From assembly GCA_003508835.1 (NCBI GenBank), contig PUFA01000066.1, forward strand, positions 1,674,001 through 1,738,000: a stretch of 64,000 bases of DNA. The letters are read 5' to 3'. The DNA is from Eonycteris spelaea (taxonomy: Eukaryota > Chordata > Mammalia > Chiroptera > Pteropodidae). Positions 1-10,689 of the stretch are shown here, one piece after another. The number at the start of each line of letters is the position of its first letter. Positions within the stretch are counted from its first letter, which is position 1. Under the pieces are notes generated by a model that made no database searches, was not told the origin of the DNA, and worked only from the letters and a program-made list of their open reading frames with translations. Both the position numbers and the translations under genes were made by a program.

Positions 1-424
1 ACACAGGTATGCGGGGGCGGAATGTGGATGCTGCGTGACCACCGTGTGTGCACAGGGATTACACGAGGCGCCGAACGGTGAGACGCTTTATCTGTTGGTG
101 GCATCCCATTCCCTGCGGCATTTACCTTTCCAGACCGGCACGACCTCCAAGGCTGGTGAAATGCCACCGGTTAAACGTTCACCAAGGCCTGCCTGGCCCC
201 AGCCTTCCTGGGGAGAGATGTTTAATTCTCCTTCAGTCTCTGATGCTTGGGTCTACTCCCCGCCCCCACGTCGACCAAGCGAGGCCTGGAGTCTCCTGTA
301 CCCTCCCTCCCTGCCTCTGTCTCCTCCTCAACCACCTCTTCAGCCAAGAACGATGAACCCAACAGCTCCAAAGAGGTCGGCCTGAGGTACACGGGACTGG
401 AGTCTTCCCGTCTCACATTAATTT
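1..424. other. single-copy sequence, nothing recognised
   Basis: Moderately GC-rich DNA with overlapping short open frames on both strands. No splice-site pair, repeat or family signature was seen. Confidence 0.5.
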
Positions 425-665
425 TCATGATAATGATGATAATAAAATAGCTGCCATTTATCGAGCAGTTACCACGCAGTGGGCGCGTTCCAACTACCTT
501 AATGCACAGAGTCTCACTCAAGTCCCCACCCAAAGCTCCAGTCAGTGGTGATCGCAGTTACTGCTACTGCCTGCTGTTTACAGATGAGGAAACCGAGGCA
601 CTGGTTGGTCAGCGAGTGAGCCAGGTTGTGGCGATGGAGGCAGGATTTGAAGTCAGGCACGTTGC
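425..665 (-). repeat. MIR SINE, reversed
   Basis: The sequence reads as the reverse complement of MIR. It begins with the AT-rich end, passes through 'atttatcgagcagttacca', then the diagnostic 'acagatgaggaaaccgagg' block near 580-600, and ends in 'ggatttgaagtcaggc'. It is an old, diverged, non-autonomous tRNA-derived SINE. Confidence 0.8.
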
Positions 666-1059
666 CTCCAGGATAAAATGATCTTCAAATTCTTGTGCGA
701 GGATACGTGCTCAAGAACAGCCAAGAAAACCAAGGCGGAAGAGGGATCCCTGTGGGCGAGGTCCTCGTCCCTCCAGGGTCCAGAGCAGCTGTGAGCAAGT
801 CCATCAGTCCTGGCTGAGGAGTAACCAAACCGAACTGAGCAGGACATAACAGCGGCCCCAGAACAAAACCCCACGAGAGATGAGACACTTATCGTTGCCG
901 GGCACGGGGCTAGGCCCTGGGGTGTACGGGTGACTGGACAGAATTCTTCCCCTGGAGGGGTGCTGGGTGCTGAGAACACATCCCAGGCAGAGCTGAATGG
1001 TTTTCATCCTGGATTAGTTCCCCTCGTTCTAGGACTTGCAGAAGGCTGTTCTACTTCTC
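666..1059. other. mostly single-copy; weak old-repeat piece
   Basis: Mostly unassigned. Around 888-965 the 'gggcacggggctaggccctggggt' pattern resembles the common mammalian L2-like motif 'gccaggcactgtgctaggcgctgggg', but it is too short to classify. Confidence 0.35.
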
Positions 1060-1235
1060 TGTGTCTGTCACTCCCTTTTTAAAGATGAAAATGCCAATAA
1101 ATAGCATCTGCCTCATACAGCTATTCTATAGAAGATTAAATAATGTATTGATTATGCCGGTACATACCAGTAAGAAAGACTCAAGAAAAGAATCGCCATT
1201 ATTATGATTGCAATTGTTGCTATGATTGCAAATGA
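1060..1235 (+). repeat. MIR SINE (3' half)
   Basis: The order 'aaagatgaaaatgccaataa', 'tagcatctgcctcatacagc', 'gaagattaaataatgtat' and then an AT-rich tail matches the sense 3' half of MIR. The copy is strongly diverged. Confidence 0.6.
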
Positions 1236-2110
1236 ACGAGGAAGAGCTAACTACTCAGGGAACAATTGGAGTATTTACTTCTTACCCTGTGCTCTTTATG
1301 AAATGTGTGGGCTGGGGGCCACATCTCACAGCATCGTAGAGATTTTCCCAGCCTGCTTTGCAGGCGTCAACCCATTTTGCAGACAGGAGAATGGAAGTCA
1401 GGAGGCTGGGGCATGGGCGTCTAGAGGCAGAGGCAAGGATGAAGGAGGTGAGGAACGACTCCAGTGCCTGCACCAGCAGCCTGGGGGGAGACAGGAGAGG
1501 GAATAAAAAGAAACAGTGCGCTGCGTCTCACAGGGCCTCCAGCCCGGCTGATTCTCGGCACAGGGGCTCCCTGGGGGAACTGAAATTGCACTCGTCTCCC
1601 TGGTGTTTTCTTGAGAAGCAGTGAGTGTTGTTTTGGGGACAGGGCCAGGCCTTTAAGCAGCTTCAATCACCATTGCTCACCTGGCTAGACCCAGGGCAGT
1701 AATAATTCATTGGGTTAGGAACCCACGGTCCCCCGTGGCGCTTACTATGAGTCGCCTGTGCCGAGTCACAGCCTTCTCAGAAAGATGAAACGAAGGACAG
1801 GACTTTGAGCAAGCGGCTCTGCATCCCCCACCGGCCACCAGTTCTGCATCTTGAGGTCGTCTCGGGCCTCCCTGAAAAGTCTCGTCTCGTTCTGTCCCCA
1901 CTGTGTCTCGCTGCCAGACCCTTAGCCCAGGCTCGACCCTCACACCCATCCACCTGGCCCCGGGGCCCTGCCACGACAGGTTGTTTTGTCATGCTCGTAT
2001 TTGAGAAGTGGCCGATAGATATCAGAGTACGAGGAACAAGAACAAATGCACACATATCGACAAACCCAGAGGGGACAATTATTCACATTTTATCCTATGT
2101 GTGCCTTTAG
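1236..2110. other. single-copy sequence
   Basis: A short piece near 1370-1400 ('cattttgcagacaggagaatg') is compatible with a reversed MIR core. The rest shows no repeat or exon that can be defended. Confidence 0.4.
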
Positions 2111-2111
2111 T

Positions 2112-2600
2112 TCTTTTTTAAATAAAGACAGTAAAACTTAAAGATACAATTAAAGTTTTTTTTATCTCCTATAGATTCCCATTCCTTACTTTATCGACCG
2201 TAATTGCGAATGTATAGTGTGCCTTTCTAAGTAAAAAATATTTTTAATAGACTTTGCTTTTAGAGTGGTTTTAAACTCGCAGCAAAATCGAGGGGAAAGA
2301 ACGAGATTTTCTATATTACACCCGCCCCGCCTCCAGGCATATGCACAGCTTTTCCCATTGTCGACTTCCCCCACCAGAGTGGGACGTTTGTTACAACAGA
2401 TGAACCTACGTGGACACATCATGCCACCCAAAGTCCACGGTCTCCATTAAGGTTCCCTCTTGGTGTTGGACATTCTGTGGGTGTGGACAGTGTCTAAGGG
2501 CGCACGTCCACCATTATAGTGTCATACAGAGTCGTTTTGCTACTTTAAAAATCCTTTGTGCTCTGCCTATTTATCCCGCTCTCCCCTTTAGACAGGTGGT
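2112..2600 (-). mobile_element. L1 LINE 3' part, reversed
   Basis: Read on the plus strand it follows the antisense 3' region of old mammalian L1. An AT-rich/poly-T start (2112-2165) is followed by 'gttttaaactcgcagcaaaa', 'catatgcacagcttttccca', 'agagtgggacgtttgttaca', 'cacccaaagtccacggtctc' and 'attatagtgtcatacagagt'. It is strongly 5'-truncated, as most genomic L1 copies are, and has no coding capacity. Confidence 0.8.
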
Positions 2601-3355
2601 TTCAATTAAAAACTGTCAATAATGTTTTCCACCGGGCACCGTCTTAGTTCTCAACGTGTCCTTTCGCATCTTGGCGAAGGCCCTTCTCTCCCAGTATCTT
2701 GGCCACTTGCCGTCTACTATAACGAAGACACCAGCAGGCGAAGCAGGTTCAGGGTAGAAAGTATCGGGGCTCCGTTTGGGACACGCAATGTCTAGGATGC
2801 CTGTAGACTTCTAAGTGGGTTGTCCAGGAGCAGCTGGAGACCCACATCCGGAGATTTAGAGAGAGAATAAATACTTTTGTGAGGTACGGAACCAACACTT
2901 CCTTAATGCCCTGTTTCCCAGGCAGTCACATGGTGGGAGAGGCAAGGACTTGTTACGACTTAATCCTCACGCTTTCCAGAAGCCTCCCTGAAGCCCAGGG
3001 AGAGTGCTTCCCTCCCCTTCCCAGCCCGCCCCTGATATTTACTCTGCTGCTCTCTGTCATGCTCACTGCACAGCTTGTTTGCGAGATATGCTAATAAATC
3101 CGCCATGTCATCACATTAGCAGTTTTCCAGCTGAGAATCTCCCCTCTTCCTCTGGGGGCAGCAGGCACCCAAACGTAGCCCCCATAATCAGGCTGTTAGC
3201 ACAGCTAATGACATTCTTCTAACAAGATGGTGAGAAGCTTCCTAAGGCTTCCCCAGACTCGAAATTGTTGACTTGGATTCTAGAAGGGTCACTCTGACAG
3301 GCTGGTCTAGATGCCCCAGGAGACTTTTAGGACCAGCCAGGTTCCCCATTCCTCT
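2601..3355. other. single-copy sequence, nothing firm
   Basis: No repeat is recognised except a short 'gggtcactctgacaggctgg' motif (about 3285-3305), which recurs in an old unnamed repeat class. No plausible exon was seen. Confidence 0.4.
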
Positions 3356-3480
3356 CATTCAATAGAAGGGGAGGCTGAGGTCCAGAGAGGGGCTGACCGT
3401 TCCCATTTTGCAAATGAGAAGAAGTAAAGTGATGATGCACCCAAGTCAGCTCAGGCCTGGGAACTAGGGTCCAGGCCTCT
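3356..3480 (-). repeat. MIR SINE fragment, reversed
   Basis: The core 'cattttgcaaatgagaagaa', then 'caagtcagctcaggcctggg' and 'actagggtccaggcctct', matches the reversed MIR core and 5' end. It is diverged and partial. Confidence 0.6.
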
Positions 3481-4061
3481 CATCTTCCACACCAGGACTC
3501 CATTCCAGGCTCAGCTCATCTCTTCCCTGCCAGGTAGAAAGACCTTTCTCCCCAACATGGAGGGTCAGACAGGGACAGGACGCTGTGTGACCACTGGTGC
3601 TTAGACAAGGAGGGACTTGCTTCTTACCTCTGTCCATAGAATCCTGCCCATCCTCCCACCCTTACCAAGTCCTCCTCCAGGAAGCCCACCGGCTTCCAGG
3701 GCTCTCCAAGGAGGCCATGGTCTGTATCTCTCAGGTTAACTCTTACCTTCCTACTGCCCGTTCTCCTTGGCCAATACTCTTTCCATGTGATTCAGTGGGG
3801 GCTGGTCACATATTCCTGGTGCCTGGGGTTGACAGGCATTCAGACCTGGCCATTCTGTGTGTTCCACCTCCAGCCATGGTGACTGATCAGACACAGGCAT
3901 ATACCCAAACTAGTCCAACGCAAACGGACTAGGGATGTCAGCTGGAATGAAAGGGAAGGAGAGGCACTTTTTTTTCCAGGGTTCTCCGGCTCTGTGACGG
4001 TGATGACGCCCATGGGAAGCCTGCTTGGGAAGCCAGGCCAGATAAGAGTACAACTGTCCAT
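3481..4061. other. single-copy sequence
   Basis: Short open frames occur on both strands without coding character. Nothing else is recognised. Confidence 0.4.
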
Positions 4062-4480
4062 AACATGTTGGGTTAAAAGTGACAGAGAAATCCATTCAAA
4101 CTAGCTTAATAGAAAAAAAGAGAATTTATATTAGCTCAATAAATCTCAGCTAAATCCTGGCGCTCAGAGAATTTTGTCAGAACTCTCTCCTCAACTCTCA
4201 GCTCACCTTGCCGGTGTCAGCTTCACTTTCGAGCCATCCCAGCCACCCCAGCCAAATGAGAGCATCCTTCTCAACACTGATGCCAAAGCCCTGGGACTGA
4301 TTCCATCTGGATCAAACTGGGTCACACGTACAACCCTAAACCAATCACTGTCATCCAGGGAAATGGGAAGCTCTGATTGGTCAGATCTTAATCATATGAT
4401 AACAAGGTCCCCAGTGACTTCGCTCTACCTCCTGCTCCCATGATTCAAGTAGGTTGCTTAGCAACCAGCTCCTGTTTCTT
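4062..4480 (+). repeat. unnamed old repeat, family A copy 1
   Basis: This shares an ordered set of motifs with 24830-25265, 36430-37000, 37090-37560 and 59890-60290. The order is an 'aactagcttaa...gaatttat' start, a middle CT-rich part, then CCAATCACTG and CTCTGATTGGTC blocks. I recognise the family as a common mammalian interspersed repeat but cannot assign its class reliably. Confidence 0.5.
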
Positions 4481-4559
4481 TTCCTCCACCCAAATTCGGA
4501 AAGCCACACCAAGGTCCTGAATGTTGAATTATAGGGATCCTCGGTACTTGGATTTTAGC

Positions 4560-4775
4560 TAGCAGAGGCTTCTTGGAAGAGAGGACAGCAAGACGACCTG
4601 ACAGTAACACTTACTCACTAAGAGACCTTGAAGAAATGACTCCACGTCTGTCCCTTTTATGTAAATGGAGACGTCTCAGAGGGTTGTATGAAGATCAAAT
4701 AAGGTAATTTGCGATGGGGACTTGAAAGAATGACTCCCCCATAGTTGGGCTCAGTAAAGAGAGCCAACTATTAAC
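4560..4775 (+). repeat. MIR SINE
   Basis: It reads in MIR sense order: '...agagaccttgaagaaatgac', 'gtaaatggagacgtctcaga', 'gggttgtatgaagatcaaat', and an end in 'gggctcagtaaagag'. It is an old diverged copy. Confidence 0.65.
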
Positions 4776-4879
4776 TGGTAGAGAAGATGCCCTTTACAAC
4801 GTCTGGTCAGATGCCCTTTCCGCGGCCCTCCTCCCATCCCCCTCCCTTCTCTATCTCCCAGGTCAAATAAGGGAGTGGA

Positions 4880-5290
4880 TTTCTAATATGGACATCTCCT
4901 CCTCACTAAAAGCTCCTGAATGCCCCCCTCATGGCCTTCAAGGTCAAGTCCAGGCTCCTTATGCTGGTCTATAAGGTCCTGCAGGATCCAGCCCCTGCCC
5001 ACTTCAGCCACATGAAGCCTTTTTCATTTCCAAATACTCAAGCCTTTCCAGCCGCTGGGCCCTTGCCCCTTCCTGTTCCCTCTGCCTGGAATGGTCTCCC
5101 CCAGATATCACTGTCGTGACATCCTAAGTTCGTAGAGATCTCTTCTCAAATGTCGCCTCCCTGAGCATCTGATCTAACATAACCCACCTCCCCTGATTCC
5201 CTTTTTTTCGTCCCCATCAGCCAGTTATACATTTCTTTGTGTCACTTCTCATTCTCTGAAATGGTCTTGGTCTCGTACTGTGTTTTTCTT
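4880..5290 (+). mobile_element. L2 LINE 3' end
   Basis: Diagnostic L2 order is visible: 'cctcctcactaaaagctcct', 'ttcaaggtcaagtccaggct', 'ataaggtcctgcaggatcca', 'cttcctgttccctctgcctg', 'tctcaaatgtcgcctccctg', then the 'cattctctgaaatggtcttg' tail. The short open frame at 4931-5119 is a relic of the L2 3' coding region. Confidence 0.8.
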
Positions 5291-5749
5291 GCCTGTAAGG
5301 GGTGTCTCGGGGTTGAGGGGCATCATCCAAGGTGAATCAGGATGAAAACAAAAGCCAAGTCTTAGAGCCTGGACTGGGGTCCTTCTTCCTATATGACTAC
5401 AGGATGCTTTAGAAAGGAAAGCTGTGCTGGACCCTAGCGAGCCAGCGGTGGGGTCCTCCGACACCAGAACCAATCCCTGCTTGCTGGAGGCTGTGCTAGG
5501 TCGTCATGGAGGCCGCACCCTCTCTCCGGCACCTGAGTGGCGAAAAGGACAAAAGCAGGCTGCCCACCAGACCTGCCAGACCCTTCTCCCAGAAAGCAGG
5601 GGCGGCCGCCACCTGGTGCATAATTCACCTGCAGTCAGCGGCCCTGAGAGCTGCGTGGGCAAAAACCAAACAGCCTGCAGGAACTGTTTCTTATTTTTAA
5701 TCTGCTCAAAACCAGGGTCTCAAAAGCACTTACTTTTTCCATCCTACTA
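5291..5749. other. single-copy, GC-richer stretch
   Basis: Overlapping open frames occur on both strands (for example 5424-5750 plus) but without splice signals or recognisable domains. Confidence 0.4.
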
Positions 5750-6015
5750 ATTTCGGAGGCAATTAGCTGTCGGGTGTTCTTGCCCGCCAGCTCCTTCTCT
5801 GCATGTCTGCTTATTCGGTGCACTCGCGCCTGCCCAAATTTGCCAGCTGTGAAGAGCTTTGTTAATCTGCTCTTAAACTATAATTTTTAACAAGCCTCTT
5901 AAATGATAGAGGCATCTGTGCCTAAGTAGCGCATGGTAAGCCTCCCCTTGGGACACTAACCTGATTTATTATAAATGCTGTTACTACCCGGCTTTACATA
6001 TTCACATCTTGAACA
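5750..6015. other. candidate conserved non-coding block
   Basis: This is repeat-free DNA. CpG-containing words sit next to AT-rich homeodomain-type cores such as 'ggcaattagctgtcgggtg', 'gttaatctgctcttaaacta' and 'ctgatttattataaatgctg'. That texture is typical of mammalian conserved non-coding elements. The call is inference from composition only. Confidence 0.3.
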
Positions 6016-7019
6016 CAGAAATCTGTGATCTGATATCCCAGAGCCCAGCTCTGAGGCAGACGGACAGCTCGGAGGGGAGTTGAGAACCTGGAAGACATCA
6101 GCCCAAAGGGCGAAAGAAGCCAGTTTTAAGTATTTTAAGAGAAGCCATGCCCGCCAAACCCCAACTTGTTGTTTCCAACATCAGCCTGGGGACATGTGGA
6201 GCAAAACAGACCCAATTTATTTCCATGACTAAACCTTCCCTCCGCGCTGGGCCAGGGGTGAGGTCACCCTGACACCTCTCTGTGGCTCTCGTGGGCTGGA
6301 GAGGGCCCCTCCAACTACAATGATGATGAGACTTAAACTCTAGCGCCCAAACCACCCAGCCTTCCAGAAACCTGGAGCTTCCCAAGTGTCGCCCATTCGC
6401 ACACCCCAACGATTGTTCTGGGCCATCTCAGTGCACCTCCTGGACTACTATTTAATAGTCTTCATTAAATAAACTCCTTCTTCAACATTTAACCCCAAAC
6501 CAAGCAGTGTCATTTATGAAATTATAGCTCTGATGTGCTAGTTATACATGTTTTCCTTTAAAACATTAAAGAACAAATAGCGGGGTCAATAATGCTGACA
6601 TACCGCATTTGCCTGGTGTTACCAGCAGTGCACTTGAGGAGCGTTGAATCGAATATATAGACCAAAGTTCAGGGCAAAGAGTGTCGACTGGGACTTAGAG
6701 GGTGTCTGGCACTTGGAAGGTTGGAAGACAAAGGCTCAGTTTTCCAGACTTCGGTCCAGGAGACCAGCATCGGTGTGCAGAGATGCACACAGCACCCCTT
6801 CAGACCAAATTCCGGCAGCGCCTCCCATGCTGAAAAGGCACAGGAGGGAAGTTCTGCCTGGAAACAAAACACCTACTGGAGAATTCAGTCTGGAAACGCC
6901 CTGGTAGCCCCCACGGGCCCATCCTAAATGCAGCCTCATTCTCATGTGCCAAATGGTCAGTGCAAGCCCAGGGCTCTGATTGCTTTCTGGCTGCACATGC
7001 TTTTTGAAAACTGCCTGAA
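6016..7019. other. single-copy sequence
   Basis: No repeat is recognised. The AT-rich part 6440-6640 resembles conserved non-coding DNA, and the rest is featureless. Confidence 0.35.
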
Positions 7020-7200
7020 AAACAGCTCTGTGCATGATCATTAATACATATTGTTAGATGAGGAGCATCTTGGTTTCATACTAATCATCTATTCTTGGCA
7101 GCTGAAAGACTGATTTATGTTTCTAATAATGACTTTTAAAAGGCTACAGATTTGCAATTGCATTATCACCCCAATTTAAGAGTTGATTGCAAAGTCTTAC
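7020..7200. other. candidate conserved non-coding block
   Basis: Repeat-free AT-rich DNA with several homeobox-type cores ('gatcattaatacatattg', 'ctaatcatctattcttgg', 'ttgcaattgcattatc'). Conservation cannot be tested here. Confidence 0.3.
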
Positions 7201-7320
7201 CTAGAAAATCTTCGTATCTTCTGCCAGCAACAAATTCTAAGCTCTGTTGTCCTTTGGCAGTGGCAGAGGCTAAAGGCTTATCCCTCACTTGATTGATGGC
7301 TGGCACTTCTTATCACACAA

Positions 7321-7364
7321 TGAGAGTTTCTTTGAACAGTTGAAGCTATAGCAGAGCAAAAACC
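7321..7364 (+). repeat. 44-bp direct repeat, copy 1
   Basis: Starts 'tgagagtttctttgaacag' and ends 'gcagagcaaaaacc'. A second copy at 7767-7809 differs by two substitutions and one deleted base. An L2 fragment lies between the copies. Confidence 0.9.
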
Positions 7365-7374
7365 CATAAGAGCC

Positions 7375-7560
7375 TCCAGGATGTGTCTCCTGCCTCTCTC
7401 CAGTCTCATGTTCAGCTCACTTTCCCAGGCTACACTCTCCAGCCACATTTGCCTCCTTGGTTCTGCCCCAGGGCCATTGTATATGCAAAGAAGGTCCCTG
7501 TGAAACCTACCTTTCAGGCAGTGACGTGACAGGAACTCCGAACTTCTACCCAGCAGAGAG
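7375..7560 (+). mobile_element. L2 LINE fragment
   Basis: The order 'ctccagtctcatgttcagct', 'ctacactctccagccacatt', 'tgcctccttggttctgcccc' and 'agggccattgtatatgcaaa' corresponds to the L2 3' coding region, just upstream of the part seen at 4880-5290. Confidence 0.65.
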
Positions 7561-7766
7561 AAACCCTTCACAGAGAGCAGGCAAAGCAGGAGCCGGAAGG
7601 GACTGTGTTTTGGCAGAAGTTATGTTTTGCAGTTTTGTTCCCCACCCGCTCCTTGCCTCTATAGTCACGAGTCTAAAGGAAAAGAATCAGGTAGATATTT
7701 ACACGAAGGCAGGCCTAAAACCAGCACTCAGACAATAATTTGTACAATGTCTTCTGGCGTGAACAT

Positions 7767-7809
7767 TGAGGTTTCTCTGAACAGTCGAAGCTATAGCAGA
7801 GCAAAAACC
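7767..7809 (+). repeat. 44-bp direct repeat, copy 2
   Basis: Second copy of the 7321-7364 sequence, 446 bp downstream start to start. It shares the uninterrupted word 'gaagctatagcagagcaaaa'. Confidence 0.9.
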
Positions 7810-8329
7810 TAACTGATGAAGTCAAAGGAAAAATATTTGCAATTTGCTAGGTCAGTTGACTGGCCGTAAAGCCTTTGAGACCACTTCCGCAGACAGACTC
7901 TCTCCCGGGGCCCAGCTGGGTGTGTTGGTAGCAGCCTCAGACCCAGGTCAGATAATCAGCCTGTCTCTGAACCATCCAACCACTTCAACAGACAGATCAC
8001 CCCAGAGAAAGGAAGGGAAGAAGCCCAGTCCGGGGATGTAGACTCTTGGTCTCATTTATTTCAGGCAAGAGACAGAGGTGTTGGGAGGAAACTAAGTGCC
8101 TTGAAGTTGGGCTGCAGCATTGTCCTGTCACAGAAGTGTGTTTGCCTCTGCTGTCCAGGGAGAACCCTGCCCCCACCACCAAATCACAGCTCAGGGAACT
8201 CACCAGGTCCTGCAGAAGGGGATGTGCCGCCTGTCCCATCTCTCCTGGGGACTGTGACATCTGCCTAAGGGGTCTTCCCACTGCCCCCCCCCACCTCAAC
8301 CCCTGTCTCCATCCTCCATTCTTCCAAGG
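7810..8329. other. single-copy sequence
   Basis: Nothing recognised. The plus-strand open frame 8046-8426 has no coding signature. Confidence 0.4.
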
Positions 8330-9055
8330 CGGTCAGCAGGATGTTTCTAAATGTGAATTCCATCATATCACTCAGCAGGGTTTGGAATGGGGTGAGACTA
8401 GCAAGATGCTTAAAGAACAAAATTGAGGGGGTGCTCATTCCGGGTTGTACAAGTGCAAGGCAAATGCACTTGCAAGGCAAGTCTAGTTCTGTCACTCACC
8501 TGCTCAGACCCTCCCCCTGGCTTCTCAAGGCTCAGGGAATAAAACGCAAACTCCCTCCCAGAGCCACGAGGGCCCATGTGACCCAGTCCCTGCTCGCCTC
8601 TCTTCGTTCCTCTCAATTGCTTTCCAGCCCCAGTGGCTTCTTTCTGTTGCTTGGACAAGCCAAGCTTGCGCCTGCCCCAGGGTCTTTGCACTTGCTCTTC
8701 CTTGAAGCTGGAAGAGTCTTTCTCCACATTTTGTACAATAGGCTCATTCTCCTCTGCCAAGTCTTGGCACAAATGTCACCTCCTTAGATAGTACTGCACT
8801 GATCCCTATCTAAGTTGGCATCCCCATCCAAGGCACTGTCTGTCTTGCATAACCTGCTTTATTTCCCTTAACAATCCCTATTACAACCTGCAATTATTTA
8901 TTGCTCCCATCTTCCCATTGCTCACATCTTCCCATTGGAGGGTCAGCTCCACAAAAGCAGGAAATGGGCCTCTATTATTCACATTTCCGTCCTCAGCACC
9001 TATGACAATGCCTGGCACATGGAAGGTGCCAAATACGTATTCAGATAAAGGAGTG
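8330..9055 (+). mobile_element. L2 LINE 3' end, long copy
   Basis: One of the longest L2 copies here. Signposts are 'gaattccatcatatcactca', 'ggaataaaacgcaaactccc', 'ccccagggtctttgcacttg', 'ggcacaaatgtcacctcctt', 'ggagggtcagctccacaaaa' and the terminal 'tgcctggcacatggaaggtg'. The plus-strand open frame 8341-8787 is a shadow of the L2 coding part and not a host gene. Confidence 0.85.
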
Positions 9056-9539
9056 GAGGTTTTGTCCTGCAGAGTGAGGGACCTGGGCTCGGCGGGACCA
9101 CACCATGACCTGGGTCTGGATGCTCAAAGGTCTCTGTCATCGACACTCGCCCCCAGTCACCCTCTTTGGGTTACCAAGGAGAGGTTGGCCACTCTGAGCT
9201 CCCTTTGGAAGACTGCAGCAAGGCTCAGGGCAGGCTGCTCTGTTCCTTCCACCCACATTTCTTCTCTCCACTCTCAGCACCGCTGCTCTGTGCTTAGGAG
9301 CGTCCCACTTCCACACCTGTGTTTGACCCATGGGAAGATAAAACAGGAAGAGAGAGGGTCAGCAGATTCCCCTCTCTTGCTGGGTCATGATACAGCAATG
9401 GCTGTGTTCTCTTCCTGTGGCTTCAGCTCTTCCTGGATAGCCTTCCCCTAAAGCCACAGCTGTCTGTGGGCTCTCATGACCCCCTGCTCCTATGCTCTTC
9501 TGGCCTTGGGCTGGTAAGGACCCCTCTGTTTTTTAGTCG
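9056..9539. other. single-copy sequence
   Basis: Open frame 8918-9451 overlaps the L2 tail and has no recognisable product. No other feature was seen. Confidence 0.4.
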
Positions 9540-9745
9540 CCAGGCTACTAGCCCTGTGTCCTTGGGAAAGTTACTGCACCCCCTGCCATGCCTCACAATG
9601 CTGATCTATATATTGGGTACAATGATGGTACCTTCCTCATTGGGTTACTGTAATTATTAAATGGGTTAATACACAGGAAGTACCTAGAAGATACCTGGCA
9701 TATAATAAGCACTCAATAAGGGTTGGCTATGTTATTACTGCTATT
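9540..9745 (+). repeat. MIR SINE
   Basis: Sense-order MIR: 'ccctgtgtccttgggaaagt', 'ttgggtacaatgatggtacc', 'gtaattattaaatgggttaa', 'acctggcatataataagcac', 'tcaataagggttggctatg'. It lies about 20 bp before an oppositely oriented MIR. Confidence 0.8.
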
Positions 9746-9764
9746 TTATCACTGCTATTTCTAG

Positions 9765-9955
9765 TGGGAAGCTCTCTCCTTACTATCTCATTGGATCCTA
9801 TGAAGTAGATGCTTTTATTCCCAGTTTACCCTCGAGGAAACTGCAGCTCAGGCAAGCTCAGCCACTCCCCATTATGGCATAGTTAAAAATGGCAGGGTGG
9901 GGACCTGACTTCTGGTGTGACTGCTCAGCTCAAGCTCCTGACCATTCACAGTCCA
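9765..9955 (-). repeat. MIR SINE, reversed
   Basis: Reverse-order MIR: 'tactatctcattggatccta', 'cccagtttaccctcgaggaa', 'actgcagctcaggcaagctc'. With the preceding copy it forms an imperfect inverted repeat. Confidence 0.7.
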
Positions 9956-10139
9956 TAGTTGGGGAAGGTAGGTGTTCTGTGTGTAGGATAATAATAGGAC
10001 CTCTGGCCTCCACTCATTTGATGCCAGCCCTCCATAGGAAAGAATAATTTGGTCCAAAATGTCAATAGTGGCAAGGTTGAAAGCCTGGGCATAAGGATTA
10101 AGAGGACACAAGAAAAACCATAATTATGAAGGTAAGGGT
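9956..10139. other. unassigned spacer before L1
   Basis: A short unassigned stretch with no recognisable repeat. Confidence 0.35.
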
Positions 10140-10302
10140 TCTAAACTTCACTCAAACTGGTAAAGTGATATACCAGTAACCTTTGATACATTAGGTATGT
10201 ACCTAAAACAATTACTAAAAGGTCTTTAGAAAGAGATGCATTTAAAAACATCATCGATAAATCAAAATAAAATGCTGAAAAATGTGTAAGTAAGACAGGA
10301 TG

Positions 10303-10333
<31 letters not shown>

Positions 10334-10610
10334 AGAAAGAAAGAAAGAAAAGAAAGAAGAAAGAAAGAAGAAAAAGGAAGGAAAAGGAAAAAAATGGATT
10401 GGAATGAAACTAAAAAGAACAAACAGAAAGCAAAAAATAAAATGAAATGGTGGAATTAAGCCCTACCTAATATATTGATAATTAAATTAAATGTTGATGG
10501 TCTAAATACACTGATTAAAACACAAAGATTAACAGAGTGAATTTAAAAACATGTCCCAATTATATGCTGTCTGTAAAAACTCACTTCAAATATAACCATA
10601 CAGTCAGAAA
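10140..10610 (+). mobile_element. old L1: inter-ORF region and start of ORF2, copy A
   Basis: This aligns by eye to the inter-ORF region and first codons of the endonuclease part of L1 ORF2 ('gataattaaattaaatgttg', 'atggtctaaatacactgatt', 'tatatgctgtctgtaaaaac'). The same interval recurs at about 10800-11220. Stops break all frames. A GAAA microsatellite has grown inside it. Confidence 0.7.
10303..10394 (+). repeat. (GAAA)n microsatellite
   Basis: An interrupted run of GAAA/GAA units within the L1 copy A sequence. It probably expanded from the A-rich inter-ORF DNA. Confidence 0.95.
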
Positions 10611-10689
10611 GAAATCAGTGGCAGAGGAATCCTTGTATCTTCAGAAAAGAAAAATGAATATTGAGATGGGTAAAAATAGGTGTTAATAT

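Noticed and set aside
8341..8787. 148-codon plus-strand frame and 120-codon minus-strand frame
   Set aside because: They lie inside a clear L2 3' end and are remnants or shadows of it.
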